Assembly: GCA_002104895.1 (NCBI GenBank)
Contig: MCFG01000075.1
Location: 137,501-201,500 of the forward strand
Length of the DNA stretch: 64,000 nt
Direction of reading: 5' to 3'
DNA from: Anaeromyces robustus
Taxonomy: Eukaryota; Neocallimastigomycota; Neocallimastigomycetes; Neocallimastigales; Neocallimastigaceae
In this document: positions 42,722 through 53,600 of the stretch, piece after piece
Layout: every line of letters starts with the position of its first letter
How positions within the stretch are numbered: position 1 is the first letter of the stretch
The notes under the pieces: model-generated
Databases searched by the model: none
Told to the model about the DNA's origin: nothing
Seen by the model: only the letters and a program-made list of their open reading frames with translations
Translations under genes and position numbers: made by a program

Positions 42722-43085
42722 AATGGAAATGAAAATGAAACCCTAGTAAAAAGTATTTCATTCAACATGAACTAGATATAGATATAAAACATATATAAAA
42801 AAAATATAAATTTATACATCCATCATTAACTTCTATAGTATAAAATAAAAAATATCTTTAAACAATTACAAACATACCGCCCCAGCCAAACTCCCTACTT
42901 GACAATGTCTTCAAGTCGGGTCAGTTTGTAAAGATCATTAACGCCTTAACGCTAAAAAGTGGACTGTGAAGTCAAATTCCATATTATTGAATAAGTAAAA
43001 AAAAAAACAATAAAGGCTCCCACTAATCATATGAAAATGAAAATGGAAATGAAACTTTATTATGTATTTCGTTGAAAAAGAAATG
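42722..43085. repeat. Imperfect ~50-bp direct repeats flanking the rRNA fragment
   Basis: The segments at 42722-42772 and 43033-43085 share GGAAATGAAA-type runs followed by GTATTTC and TT(C/G)A(A/T) in the same order, with short differences between them. They bracket the LSU rRNA fragment and suggest a duplication or insertion event. Alignment was by eye; the simple GAAAATGAAA content inflates similarity. Confidence 0.4.
42870..43027 (-). pseudogene. Fragment of nuclear large-subunit (25S/28S) rRNA gene
   Basis: The reverse complement contains blocks in the same order as eukaryotic 25S/28S rRNA, including TTGAAGACATTGTCAAGTAG followed by GGAGTTTGGCTGGGGCGG, and upstream AGTGGGAGC, CCTTTAT, ACTTATTCAAT, GGAATTT and TCCAC..TT.TAGC. 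Compared with the yeast 25S sequence as I remember it, most differences are C-to-T or G-to-A and one internal stretch of about 20 bases is missing after AGTGGGAGC. Length is about 160 bases, so it is not functional. The match to cytosolic eukaryotic LSU is better than to bacterial 23S, which reads GGGTAGTTTGACTGGGGCGG here. It is one of very few patches with normal G+C outside genes. Confidence 0.85.
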
Positions 43086-43244
43086 TTAAAAAAAAAAAAA
43101 AGTACTTGATATAAAAAATAATAATGAAATATCTAATAATTTATGATGATATTAATAATATAAGGAAAAGAAAGAATAATAATAATTATTTTTTGATTTT
43201 TGATTTTTGATTTTTGATATTTTTGCGTTGAAGACATACTTTTA

Positions 43245-43484
<240 letters not shown>

Positions 43485-43592
43485 TCACTTCGTATATATA
43501 TATATATATATGGTGATTATATGATTATAACTATATGATGATTGAATTGTATAATAATTAACATGTTCATAATAAAACTTATAATTAGTCAT

Positions 43593-44260
43593 ATTATAAG
43601 TTTTATTATTGGTATTACTTTTATAATAATATTTATTATCAACAAAAATTAGTAAGATATAATTCTACGTATAAGATCATTTTTTTATTAGTTGAAAAGA
43701 TCCAATATAAACCTTTCATTATGAAAAGATGTTTTATTATTAATAAATTTAAAAAAAAAAAAATAAATTAATTATTAATATATTCCACTTTTTCCAGATA
43801 TATTACCAAAAAACAGGTGCTTGTATATTCATAAAAATTTATAGTAAGTACATCTATAGTGTCACTATTATAAAAATTATTATTTATTGTAATATTTTGC
43901 TTTATAAATAGTGAAATTTCCTTTTTTTCTTTTAATCTTTATCCAAATTATTTTTTTTTTGTTTCTTTACTTCTAGCTTTAGTATTATGTGTTAAATATA
44001 TCATTTATCAAAAACCATTTACCATCTAAATCTATTTTATACTCTAACACAAAACATATTATTTTTATATATAACAAGGGAAATAAATTGCCTTATTCTT
44101 ATATATATTATTTGGACTATTATATTCATCGCATGTTCCTATATCTGGTATATTTAAGTAAATCAATTATTATAAATATTAAATATTTCATTATTAAAAA
44201 AAATTTTAAATATTCTTTTTTAAGATAACTCATTTTAACAATATTTTTATCAAAATTTTC
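43593..44260 (-). pseudogene. Decayed protein-coding region, family unknown
   Basis: The minus strand holds several coding-like segments in different frames: IPDIGTCDEYNSPNNIYKNK then AIYFPCYI (about 44157-44072), LEYKIDLDGKWFLINDIFNT (about 44051-43992), and NITINNNFYNSDTIDVLTIN then FYEYTSTCFLVIYLEKVEYI (about 43893-43774). Gly, Asp, Cys, Trp and Pro codons are frequent by local standards, and the segments follow each other in the order expected of one protein, separated by stops and small frameshifts. I cannot name the family. It abuts the 78-bp minisatellite. Confidence 0.45.
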
Positions 44261-44512
44261 TTTCCATAAAGAGTTTTATTAATAATCTTGAATATGCTTT
44301 TTTTTCATTCATTTTAACAATATCTTTAGCAAAACCTTTTTTCTATAAAGAATTATATTAATAATCTTGAATATGTTCTTTTTTTTCATTCATTTTAACA
44401 ATATCTTTAGCAAAATCTTTTTTCTATAAAGAATTATATTAATAATCTTGAATATGTTCTTTTTTAAATCTTCCTTCCATAAAGAGATTTATTAATAATC
44501 TTGAATATGTTT
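44230..44512. repeat. ~78-bp minisatellite, about four copies
   Basis: Four consecutive units share TTTTAACAATAT.TTTA.CAAAA, then TTTC.ATAAAGA, then ATTAATAATCTTGAATATG and a T-run. The two central copies are nearly identical; the outer copies are diverged or truncated. On the minus strand each unit reads roughly IFKIIN..LY.KKILLKILLK, so it may descend from a coding repeat of the neighbouring decayed gene. Confidence 0.8.
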
Positions 44513-45173
44513 TTTTTTTTTTTTTTTTTTCAAGTGTAGGATAATTGTTTCATTTTTTTTTATTATAACGTAAAAAAAATTAATAATTTCATTGAAAATA
44601 TCATTTAAATAATATTTTTTTTTATATTTTATCCGGATTATTATATGCATCATATATATTAATCATAATAAAAAGAAATAAAAAAAATAAAAAATAAAAA
44701 AAATAAAAAAAAATCATTCTATTTTTTATTATTATACTGATAATCTAGTTGATAGAACAATATCCTATTAGAATACATTTAGAATACATTGCTTATAGTA
44801 AGAATAAAAAAAATAAAATAAAATAAAACAAATCTCAATGTGTATTGTTATGTGTAATAATAAAGAAAAAGAAAAATAGGATGGATTGGTAAGGGTCTAT
44901 TGATTTCTTAGATAGTAGTATAATTAAATAGATAAAGAAAAAAAAAAGTAGTCATAGTCAATTTAAGGATAAAAATGAGGCTTAATTACTCAGTTTCTAA
45001 AATATATTTAATGTAATGTATTAATAATCATGTATAAACTACATTATATTAATATAAAATTTACATAGGCTTAATATAATAACATAAATAGAATATATAT
45101 ATATATAATTTAAATTAATTGATTAACTTTTTTATTTCATAAAAATTATGTTAATATTATAAATTCATTATGT

Positions 45174-45405
45174 CAAACTTTATATATTATTGACTTTTTT
45201 TAAAAGCATATTTATATAATATAACTTTCTAATAATTAAATGTTGTGGGGAGTTCTTAATTAAAAAAAGTTAAAATTACTAAAGAAATTCCTATTTATAA
45301 TTAAGGGGACCCCACACACATTTAATTATTAATTATTAGAAAACTATATTATATAATAATAAAATAATAAATTTTTTTAAAAAAAGTCAATAATATAAAC
45401 TTTAG
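45174..45405. repeat. Fold-back (MITE-like) inverted-repeat element
   Basis: Left arm 45174-45250 and right arm 45309-45405 are imperfect inverted copies. Shared blocks in order from the outside are TATTATTGACTTTTTTTAAA, TATATAATATA, TTTCTAATAATTA and AAATG(T)TGTGGGG. A 58-base centre separates them. The inner ends are G-rich (GTGGGGAG ... GGGGACCCCAC). No transposase is present; target duplications are not clear. Confidence 0.75.
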
Positions 45406-46406
45406 ATATTATATATATGTTGAAGATTTTTATTTACTGGACTTTTACTTAACTAGACTTATTTTTTTTTAATGAGCAATGAATTTTTTAAAGATCAAAG
45501 TACAAAAATTTTTTAAAAAAAAAAATATATATATATATATGTATGTATGATTGTATTAAGGGTATCTACATCATAATAAGTAAATCGATAAAAAAAAAAA
45601 AAAGAAAATAGGAATTAAATTCCGTTTCGTTTTTATATGTTCCAATGTGTTCATATGATACAGTTTATAAATAAATAAATAAATAATAAATAAAACGTCA
45701 TAATGAGTTAATATGATTTAAGTTATAAAATATTAAAAAATATTAAAAATTATAAAACATGAACATAAACATAAATAGTTTTTTTTTTTTTTTAAAAAAA
45801 AAAAAGATTGAATAAAATTAAAAATTAAAAATTTATTGCTTGCTATTATTTCATAGTATCTTTGTGTCTTTTTGAAATATATTAATAATATATTTATTAT
45901 TAGCTTGTCATACATTTTATTTAAAGGTGATAATTTAAAAAAAAAAAAAAAAAAAGGAAATTATGATTAAAAATTGGTAAAAAAGTATTATTATTATATT
46001 ATTATTATTATTACTATTTTTGTATATATTCGTTGTTTACTTCTTACTATATATTAATATCAATAATAATAAAAATAATAATAATAATAATTGTTTTAAT
46101 ATTAATTATAATTTGATACATAAAAAAAAAAAAGTTAAAAAAAAAATTTTATAAAAAAAATAAAAAATAAAAATGAAAATAAAATAATTATGAATAATGT
46201 TTAAATTTTAATTAAAAATGGGTAAAACTGCCTTACTAAGTTTGGTAATATGAATTTTTTTGGATGATTATTTGTTATGATTTAATATTAATAATTATTT
46301 ATTTTAGTTTATTTTATTTTTATTTATTATCATTAATTAAATGAATCGTAAATATTTATAATTATTTATACCCATTAATAAATAATTAATTAATTATGAC
46401 ATAATT

Positions 46407-46410
46407 ATTC

Positions 46411-46503
<93 letters not shown>

Positions 46504-46504
46504 T
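46407..46504. repeat. (TTTA)n array
   Basis: About 24 near-perfect TTTA units in intergenic DNA. The surrounding 45406-47469 contains only A/T-rich sequence and homopolymer runs, with no supportable gene. Confidence 0.9.
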
Positions 46505-47469
46505 TAAAATTTCTATTCTACCTCTTTTTTATTATTTACTATTGTTATTTTTTTATTTATTATTTATTTATAAAACATGAACCTTTCTATATAATATTTA
46601 TATATATTAAATTATTTATATAATTCAATAGAAGAGTTTATTTAATATTTATATATAAATTTATGATTATCACCTTTTGCATAATTTATCAATTAAATAA
46701 TTATTTTTTTATTTTTTTATCTTTTATTTCTTTTTTTTTTTTTAATAATAATAATAATAATAAATAAAATAAAAAATAAAATCTAATATTGATTCATTAT
46801 TAATTTAATTTACTAATCATGATTAGTAATAATTTAAAGACAACCAACCATCGTAAAAAATAATCCTAACAATTATAATCCTAACAAATAATCCTAACAA
46901 ATATTATATTGTATATTAATATTAATATTAAGGTTGTTTTAATTTTTAATTTATAATTTTAGTCTCTCTTTTTTTTTTTTTATGTCTTTCTCATACATTT
47001 TTTTACCTTTTTTTTTTTTTTTTTTATTAAAAAAATATATATATATTTATATATAATAAACAACAAAAAACAACAAAAAACAACAACAACAATAAAGAAA
47101 TTTCATTAATAAATAAACTTTGTTAAATACTAAAAAAAGTAAAATAAAAAAAAAATTTTTTTTCACTCTGTTCAATGAGTGGTTTTATATTTTATATAAA
47201 AAGTGGTCATAATACTAACAATTTTAACAACAATAATAATAAAAAAAAAAGAAAGTTTTAATTTTCTTTTTGTTGATATTAAATTATTAATATTATAAAT
47301 TATATTTAAATAAATAAATATTATATAAATATATAAATTAAAATAAAATAAAATAAAATAAAATAAAAAAATATATATATTTATTATATTTATATTTATT
47401 TTACATATAAACTTAAAAAACTATTAATTATGTAATATATTATTTATCATTTTATTATTATTATTATTA

Positions 47470-47541
47470 TTTTATAAAAAGTTTTATTATTATAAAAAGC
47501 TTTATTATTATAAAAAGTTTTATTATTATAAAAAGTTTTTA
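47470..47541. repeat. 18-bp minisatellite at the edge of the G+C-rich island
   Basis: Four tandem copies of an 18-base unit, TTTTATTATTATAAAAAG, one with a T-to-C change making an AAGCTT. Each unit is itself partly palindromic. It ends about 50 bases before the island boundary. Confidence 0.8.
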
Positions 47542-47591
47542 TTATTGTTATTAGTATTAGTATTATTATTAATTATTATTCTTTTTTTACT

Positions 47592-47777
47592 TACCAATTT
47601 TGTTGGATCGTCCGCGTCGATAATCGTGAAATCCTGATTCATGCCGAGTAAATCCTGTGTTTTAATGAAGAAACTGCTCAAAACTGCGTAGAAAAATTTC
47701 TGTCAACTGATTTCGAAGTCGGCCGCCACCACTGCAGGTTGGGATTTAATTAAGGGGTGAAGTCAACCTATGCCTTA
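47592..47777 (-). pseudogene. G+C-rich fragment, possible UvrD/Rep helicase remnant
   Basis: The minus strand reads about 36 codons ending DLLGMNQDFTIIDADDPTKL at 47594. This resembles the segment of bacterial UvrD/Rep/PcrA helicases in which a Leu-Gly...FTI.D.DDQ..L pattern follows helicase motif Ib-like helices. The frame is cut upstream by TGA at about 47702 and ends abruptly at the junction with host A/T DNA, where GTAAGT follows (a perfect splice-donor sequence). Base composition equals that of the adjoining ankyrin gene, so both pieces probably came in together. The identification rests on a short pattern and is uncertain. Confidence 0.35.
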
Positions 47778-49595
47778 TCACTGTGCACGATACGAAGCCT
47801 CCACTTCTTTAAACATTCCTCGCCATCTGGCTTGTCTCAGCGTTGCTTCATCAACAATGGCTCCGGCTTCTAGCAGAAGACTTACAATTCCAAATTCTCC
47901 CATTATCAGAGCACTACACAACAATGACTTAGACGAGCAGCTGCGTGCGTCGGCACCAGCTTTTACTAGTAGTTTTACCATTTTTTCATTTCCAGGCTTC
48001 ACGGATGCTTCCAGCGCCGCTCCATTAACATCAGCACCACTATTTATCAACAGTTGCGCTATTCTTTCATGGCCTCCTCTTGCAGCTTCCATCAACGCGG
48101 TCCCGTCTCTTTGGTCTTTTGGATTAACATCAGCGCCTTTATCTATCAAAAGTTGTACTACCTTTTCATCTGCTTTTTGCACGGCCTTTATCAGCGCCGT
48201 TTTGCCCCATTTATCCTTTGCATTAACATCAACTCCTAGATCTAACAATAACCTTACTACTCTTTCACCTTTTTCCACGGCTTTTACTAGCGCTTTATCA
48301 CTATCAGGGCTCACGTCTGTCAGGAATTTCACTGCTCTTACATTTCTTTTGTTTGCGGCTTCTATTATCGCTTCATCACTATCGGCGCCCGCATCCATCA
48401 GAATTCTTATTATTTTTTCCTCTTTTAGGCAATCCTCAGAATTTCCCATTAACAAGAAACGATCATACATTTCTGCAGCATTTTCCAGCGCCGTTTTCCA
48501 TCGTGTACCACCCGTTGCATTAACATTGGCACCCTTATCTAACAACAGTCGTACTATTTCTTCATATCCTTTATCCACGGCAATCATCAGCGCTGTTTTG
48601 TAGTATATACTATCATCCTTTGCGTTAACATCAGCGCCCTTATCTATCAAAAGTTGTACTACCTTTTCATTTCTTCGTTCCACAGCCCACATTAGAGTCA
48701 TTCTGCCCAATTCACCCCTTGCGTCTACATTACTATCAGCGCCTCTATCTAATAACAGTCGTACTATTTTTTCATTACCTCGTTCCGCGGCAATCATCAG
48801 CGCTGTTTTACCCTGTTTATCCTTTGCGTTAATATTTGCGTTTTCGTCTATCAATAACTGTACTATCACTTCATATTCCTTATCCACGGCAATCATCAGC
48901 GCAGTTTTACCTTCTCCATTCTTCCCATTAACCCTAGCGCCTGCTTTTATCATAAGTATAATCATATCTACACTTTCATAACTCACAGCACGCCAAAGAG
49001 CCACCCTGGAAAGATTATAATTTCCCTTACCAAAATTGGCGCCTGCGGCTATCAGATTCATTATTATATTTTTTCTTTCATATAACCTTCGATCACTATA
49101 CTTAAAATAATACGAGTAAAGATTGTACTTTCTATTTTTTTTACAATCTGAGTAGTCGTAGTTCTCCATTGCCCAGACCAGTACTGTTTTGTTGTATTTG
49201 TCTCTTGCATTAACATCGGCGCCTCTATCTAACAACAGTCGTACCATTCTTTCATTTGCTCGTTGCACGGCCTTTATCAGCGCCGTTTCGCCACATTTAT
49301 TCTTTGCATTAACATCTACGGAAGTATGCTCTATCCACTTTGACAAAAACCTATCGCTTAATGCGCGACCGGAACGCCTCCATTCTAGGAGAAAATTTAA
49401 AATATCGTTACAACTCTTTCCTTTAATAAGTAATTCTGCTACTTCCATGTCGTTTTTTTCTGCGGCAATCATCAAAGCAGTATTATCCTCTTCATTTTTC
49501 TTATTTCGGTCCATGCCATTTTTTATCATTCGATCTATTTTTCCCATGTTGCTAAAATTTACCGCTCTGAACCACTCTTCGCTTTGATTTTCCAT
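47778..49595 (-). CDS. Ankyrin-repeat protein in a G+C-rich island (605 aa)
   Basis: Uninterrupted, intronless 605-residue frame made almost entirely of ankyrin repeats, about 12-14 units. Typical units are GKTALMIAAERGNEKIVRLL and GADVNAKDKWGKTALIKAVQ; the first (IDRMIKNGMDRNKKN) and last (LLLEAGAIVDEATLRQARWR) are degenerate caps. One unit is expanded by a Tyr/Lys-rich insert (about residues 160-190, KYNLYSYYFKYSDRRLYERK). There is no signal peptide, membrane segment or second domain. Base composition is strikingly different: a sampled 60-base line (48181-48240) has 27 G/C, against a few per line outside. Codons such as GCG, GCC, CTG and CGC, rare in neighbours, are common. ATG lies only about 15 bases from the island's edge. 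The style matches ankyrin proteins of intracellular bacteria, but eukaryotic or viral origin cannot be excluded; chimeric assembly is possible. Confidence 0.85.
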   Translation of the reverse strand: MENQSEEWFRAVNFSNMGKIDRMIKNGMDRNKKNEEDNTALMIAAEKNDMEVAELLIKGKSCNDILNFLLEWRRSGRALSDRFLSKWIEHTSVDVNAKNKCGETALIKAVQRANERMVRLLLDRGADVNARDKYNKTVLVWAMENYDYSDCKKNRKYNLYSYYFKYSDRRLYERKNIIMNLIAAGANFGKGNYNLSRVALWRAVSYESVDMIILMIKAGARVNGKNGEGKTALMIAVDKEYEVIVQLLIDENANINAKDKQGKTALMIAAERGNEKIVRLLLDRGADSNVDARGELGRMTLMWAVERRNEKVVQLLIDKGADVNAKDDSIYYKTALMIAVDKGYEEIVRLLLDKGANVNATGGTRWKTALENAAEMYDRFLLMGNSEDCLKEEKIIRILMDAGADSDEAIIEAANKRNVRAVKFLTDVSPDSDKALVKAVEKGERVVRLLLDLGVDVNAKDKWGKTALIKAVQKADEKVVQLLIDKGADVNPKDQRDGTALMEAARGGHERIAQLLINSGADVNGAALEASVKPGNEKMVKLLVKAGADARSCSSKSLLCSALIMGEFGIVSLLLEAGAIVDEATLRQARWRGMFKEVEASYRAQ

Positions 49596-49610
49596 CCCGA
49601 AGGTATTCGT

Positions 49611-50008
49611 AAATAAAATAAAATTAATTACAAAAACTACCTTTTTTTTATTAATTTATAAACAGAAAATCTTTTTTACTATTAAAAATAAAATTTTGAA
49701 GTTTCTTAATAAATAAAAAAATTGTTTCGTTTTTTATTAAAAGAAAAAAAAAATTTTTTTAATTTAATTTAATTTAATTTAATTATAATGGATTATACCA
49801 TTTTTAAATTAAAAAAAAAAAAGTAGCCAATAAAATTAATCATAAAGAAAAAAAAAAAAAAAAGAAAAATAAAAAATAAATATAAAAAAAAGTGAAACAA
49901 AAAAAAAAAAAAAAAAGTAATATTATAATATTATAAATATTATAATATATTAATATATTAATATTATAATAAAAATAATTAATGACAAAAATTTATTTAA
50001 TTTTATAT

Positions 50009-50044
<36 letters not shown>

Positions 50045-50656
50045 TTTTATTTAATTTATTTATTTTTAAATTTATTTATTTAATTTTATTTAATTTTATA
50101 TTTATTTATTTTTCATGCATACTTTATTTATACTCTAATAAAAAAAAAAATAAAAAAAAAATGTATAAGATATTTATATTTATTTATTTATATTTATATT
50201 TATTATATCTAATAAAAGAAATAAAATATTAAAATCATGCAAATTTATATTTATTATTAACATTACTTATTAATTATTAACAATAATTTTAATAATTAGT
50301 AATAATATTAATAGATTAGTAATTTCTTCATAATTATTTATATTTATTTTTAATATAATAAATATTTTTATAAAAAACAATATATTAATAAAAAAATAAG
50401 TTCAAAGCTATTCTCTTCTTATTCATTAATCAATGGGGCAACAATTCATAAGAAAAAAAAATTGAGGCAACATATAAAGAAGATGATAAGAATATTTTTA
50501 TATAAAAAACTATAATAACTATTATTTTTTTGTTTGTGCTTAATAATTAATTAAATGAATAAATAAATTTAAATAAATAAATAAATATAAATAAATATAA
50601 ATAAATATAAATAATAAATATAAATAAATAAATATTATTATTAAATAGGTAGTAAT

Positions 50657-50689
<33 letters not shown>

Positions 50690-53600
50690 TTCATTTATTT
50701 ATTTATTATATTTATTTATTTATTTTTCAATAATATGATAAAAACCGCATAAAAATAAAAAAACTTTTTTTTTAGGGAAAAAAATGATTATAAAACAATA
50801 GAAAATTATAATTGATGGTGGTACAGTGGAACATTTTTTTTTTACTATTATTATTTATTTATTATTATTTATTGTTATTTAATGTGTTTTTTTTTTTTTT
50901 TTTAACAAAAATGGTCAATTGATACAATTCATTTCTGGTTAAATGAAATAAACAATGAAATGAATAATAATAATAATAATAGTAATTTTTTTTTTATTTT
51001 TTTTTTTTAATTATAGTATTGTTCTACTTTTATTAAATTATTAATATTTTATATAATATATTTTATTATATTATATTATTATATTATTATATATTATAAT
51101 TATTCATATTCACTTTTTTTTTTTTTTTTTTTTTTATTGTACATTTATCTATATTTTGTCGCCCATTTTAGTATTATATATCAAAATAAAGCATAAAAAT
51201 AAAAATTATTTTAATGCCATAAGCCACATAAATTAAAAGATAATAAAAATTTTACATAAAAAATAAATAAATAAATAAATAAATAAAAAATAAAAACAAA
51301 AATGATAAAAAAAAAAAAAAAAAACAAAATAAAAAAAAATTTTTTTATTATACCACAATTATACAATATGTCACCACAATACCACAATATCTTCACCTAA
51401 AGATTTTCTTTTATTATAATTTATAAATGTTTGTTATAAATAATTTTTTTTAAATATAAAACAAAACTTTATAAATAATCTTTTTTATAAAGTTTTGTTT
51501 TATATTTTTTTATATACAAACACTATGATATTATTCATTATATATATATGTATATATAATACAATAAATAATAAATAATGAATAATAAATAAATGATAAA
51601 CACTTTAACTTTAATGAATGATTATTCGTTATTTTAAAAGTGTAATAACTTTATATACAAGAGTAATATGATTTGTCATTTTTTTTTTTTTTTTTCAATA
51701 AATAATAAATAATGATTCTTTTTTTTTTTTTTTTTTTATCCAAATGAATACAACAAATGATAAACCTAAATGAATACAACAAATAATAACAAATCATTTA
51801 TCACATTATATTAAAAAAAATATTTATAATGAATAATGAATAATGAATAATTAAAAAAAAAAGGTTTAATATATTACGTATTATAATTGTTTTTTATTTA
51901 TTATATAATATATTATTTAATATATAATATTTTAATTATATTATTATTTATATTTATATTTATATTTTATTTTATTTATATTTATATTTATATTTTATTA
52001 CATATTTTTTTTTTTTTCAAAATCTAAAAACTTTAATTTTTTTTTTTAATTTACTTTTGTATTCTTTTTTTTTATTTCATTTTAAAACTATGTTTTATGA
52101 TGATATGACAAATTTCTATAAAAGTATTAATTAATAATATACTAAAAGAGTTTATTAATTATTTATTAATTTTTATTAAATTATTCATAAATTATTTATT
52201 ATTAAATTGTTTCTCTTTTTTTTTTTTTTTTTTTTTAAAATATTTAATTTTTTAAAATATTTAATAAATCATTTTGGTATTTTTTTTGTAATATCATTAT
52301 ACTATATAAAAATAATATATATATAATTAAAACAAAATATATATATAAATTAAACTATTTGTATATTAAAATAATTCAAATTGATTAGTCTTTAATAAAT
52401 ACGTAAAATAAAAGGATTTCTTAGCAATTTTTTTGTAATTATTAATCATTAAATGATCTGCAATTTTTTAATATTATTTAATTTATTTGTAATAGAAAGT
52501 TTAATGATTTTAATTTTTATCACAATAAAATGGAAAATAGGAAAATTATATTAGTTATGATCTTTTTTTTTCATAAATTATAATAATTAAAGTTATTATA
52601 TTTTTAATCTATTATTAAAATAATTTTTGTATTCATATTCCATTTTGTATTATATTTGTATTTTCTTTTTTAATTCTATTGTACTAATATTATATTGTAT
52701 TCATATATATTGTATTCATCATCATGTATATTAATGTTTTATTTTTTTATAACAATAATTATTTATTATACCATAAATAGGGTTTTTTTTCATATTCAAT
52801 AAAAAGAGTAAAATAATTAAATAAAAATAAAATTAATAATTAAATAAATTTATAAATAAAAATAAATAAATAAATAAATCAATAAAATAATTATTAAATA
52901 TAAGAAAAGAAAATGTTAACTTTTTTTTAAATTCAATGATAAAATATATACAAAATAAAAAAAGATATTAAAAAAAAAAAAAAACAATATAATTAATTAC
53001 ACATTTATTTCTATTATTTATTATATATATTGTTTGTAAATTATTATTCTAAATTTTTATGTCATGAAATTAATAAATAAATAAATAAAATAAAATAAAA
53101 AAAAAAAGAGAGATAAAAAATAAAATAAAATATAATAAAATAAAAATATATTTAGTAAATTAAATAAATGAATGAATAAAACAAATAAAACATATAAATA
53201 ATAAATAATAAATAATAAATAAAAATTTAAACTTTATTTAATATAAAAATATATTAAAACAGAAACAAAATGCAATTAAGGGTGATAAAATATTATTTAT
53301 CAACTTTTTTTTTTGTATTTATTATATTATAATAATATATAATATATAAATTTGATAAATGTTAATATTTATATTTATTTTATTATCATTTTGTTATAAA
53401 TAATTGTTCTATTATTCTATTGTATTTTATTTTATTAATTATTTAATTTTGTTCTATTTTTATTATTATTATAAATATTTTGTATTTGTATTTATATTTT
53501 TGTATATTTGTTTACGTTTTTTTATTATTATTATTTTCTTTTTTTTTTTATTCTTTTTTTATTCTCTTTTTTTATTTTTAAAAAAAATGATTAATAAATA

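Noticed and set aside
45733-45915. 60-codon minus-strand frame (MYDKLIINILL...)
   Set aside because: Ile/Phe/Lys-rich, crosses poly-A runs, with no splice partner or conserved feature.
47700-47760. Cloning-vector linker (CGGCCG, CTGCAG and TTAATTAA near each other)
   Set aside because: Sites are scattered in sequence without a recognisable vector backbone, and TTAATTAA is expected by chance here; contamination is not excluded but not shown.
47770-48603. 277-codon plus-strand frame over the ankyrin gene
   Set aside because: It is the antisense of ankyrin repeats; Ser/Ala/Pro-rich shadow without family features, while the minus strand gives clear ankyrin units.
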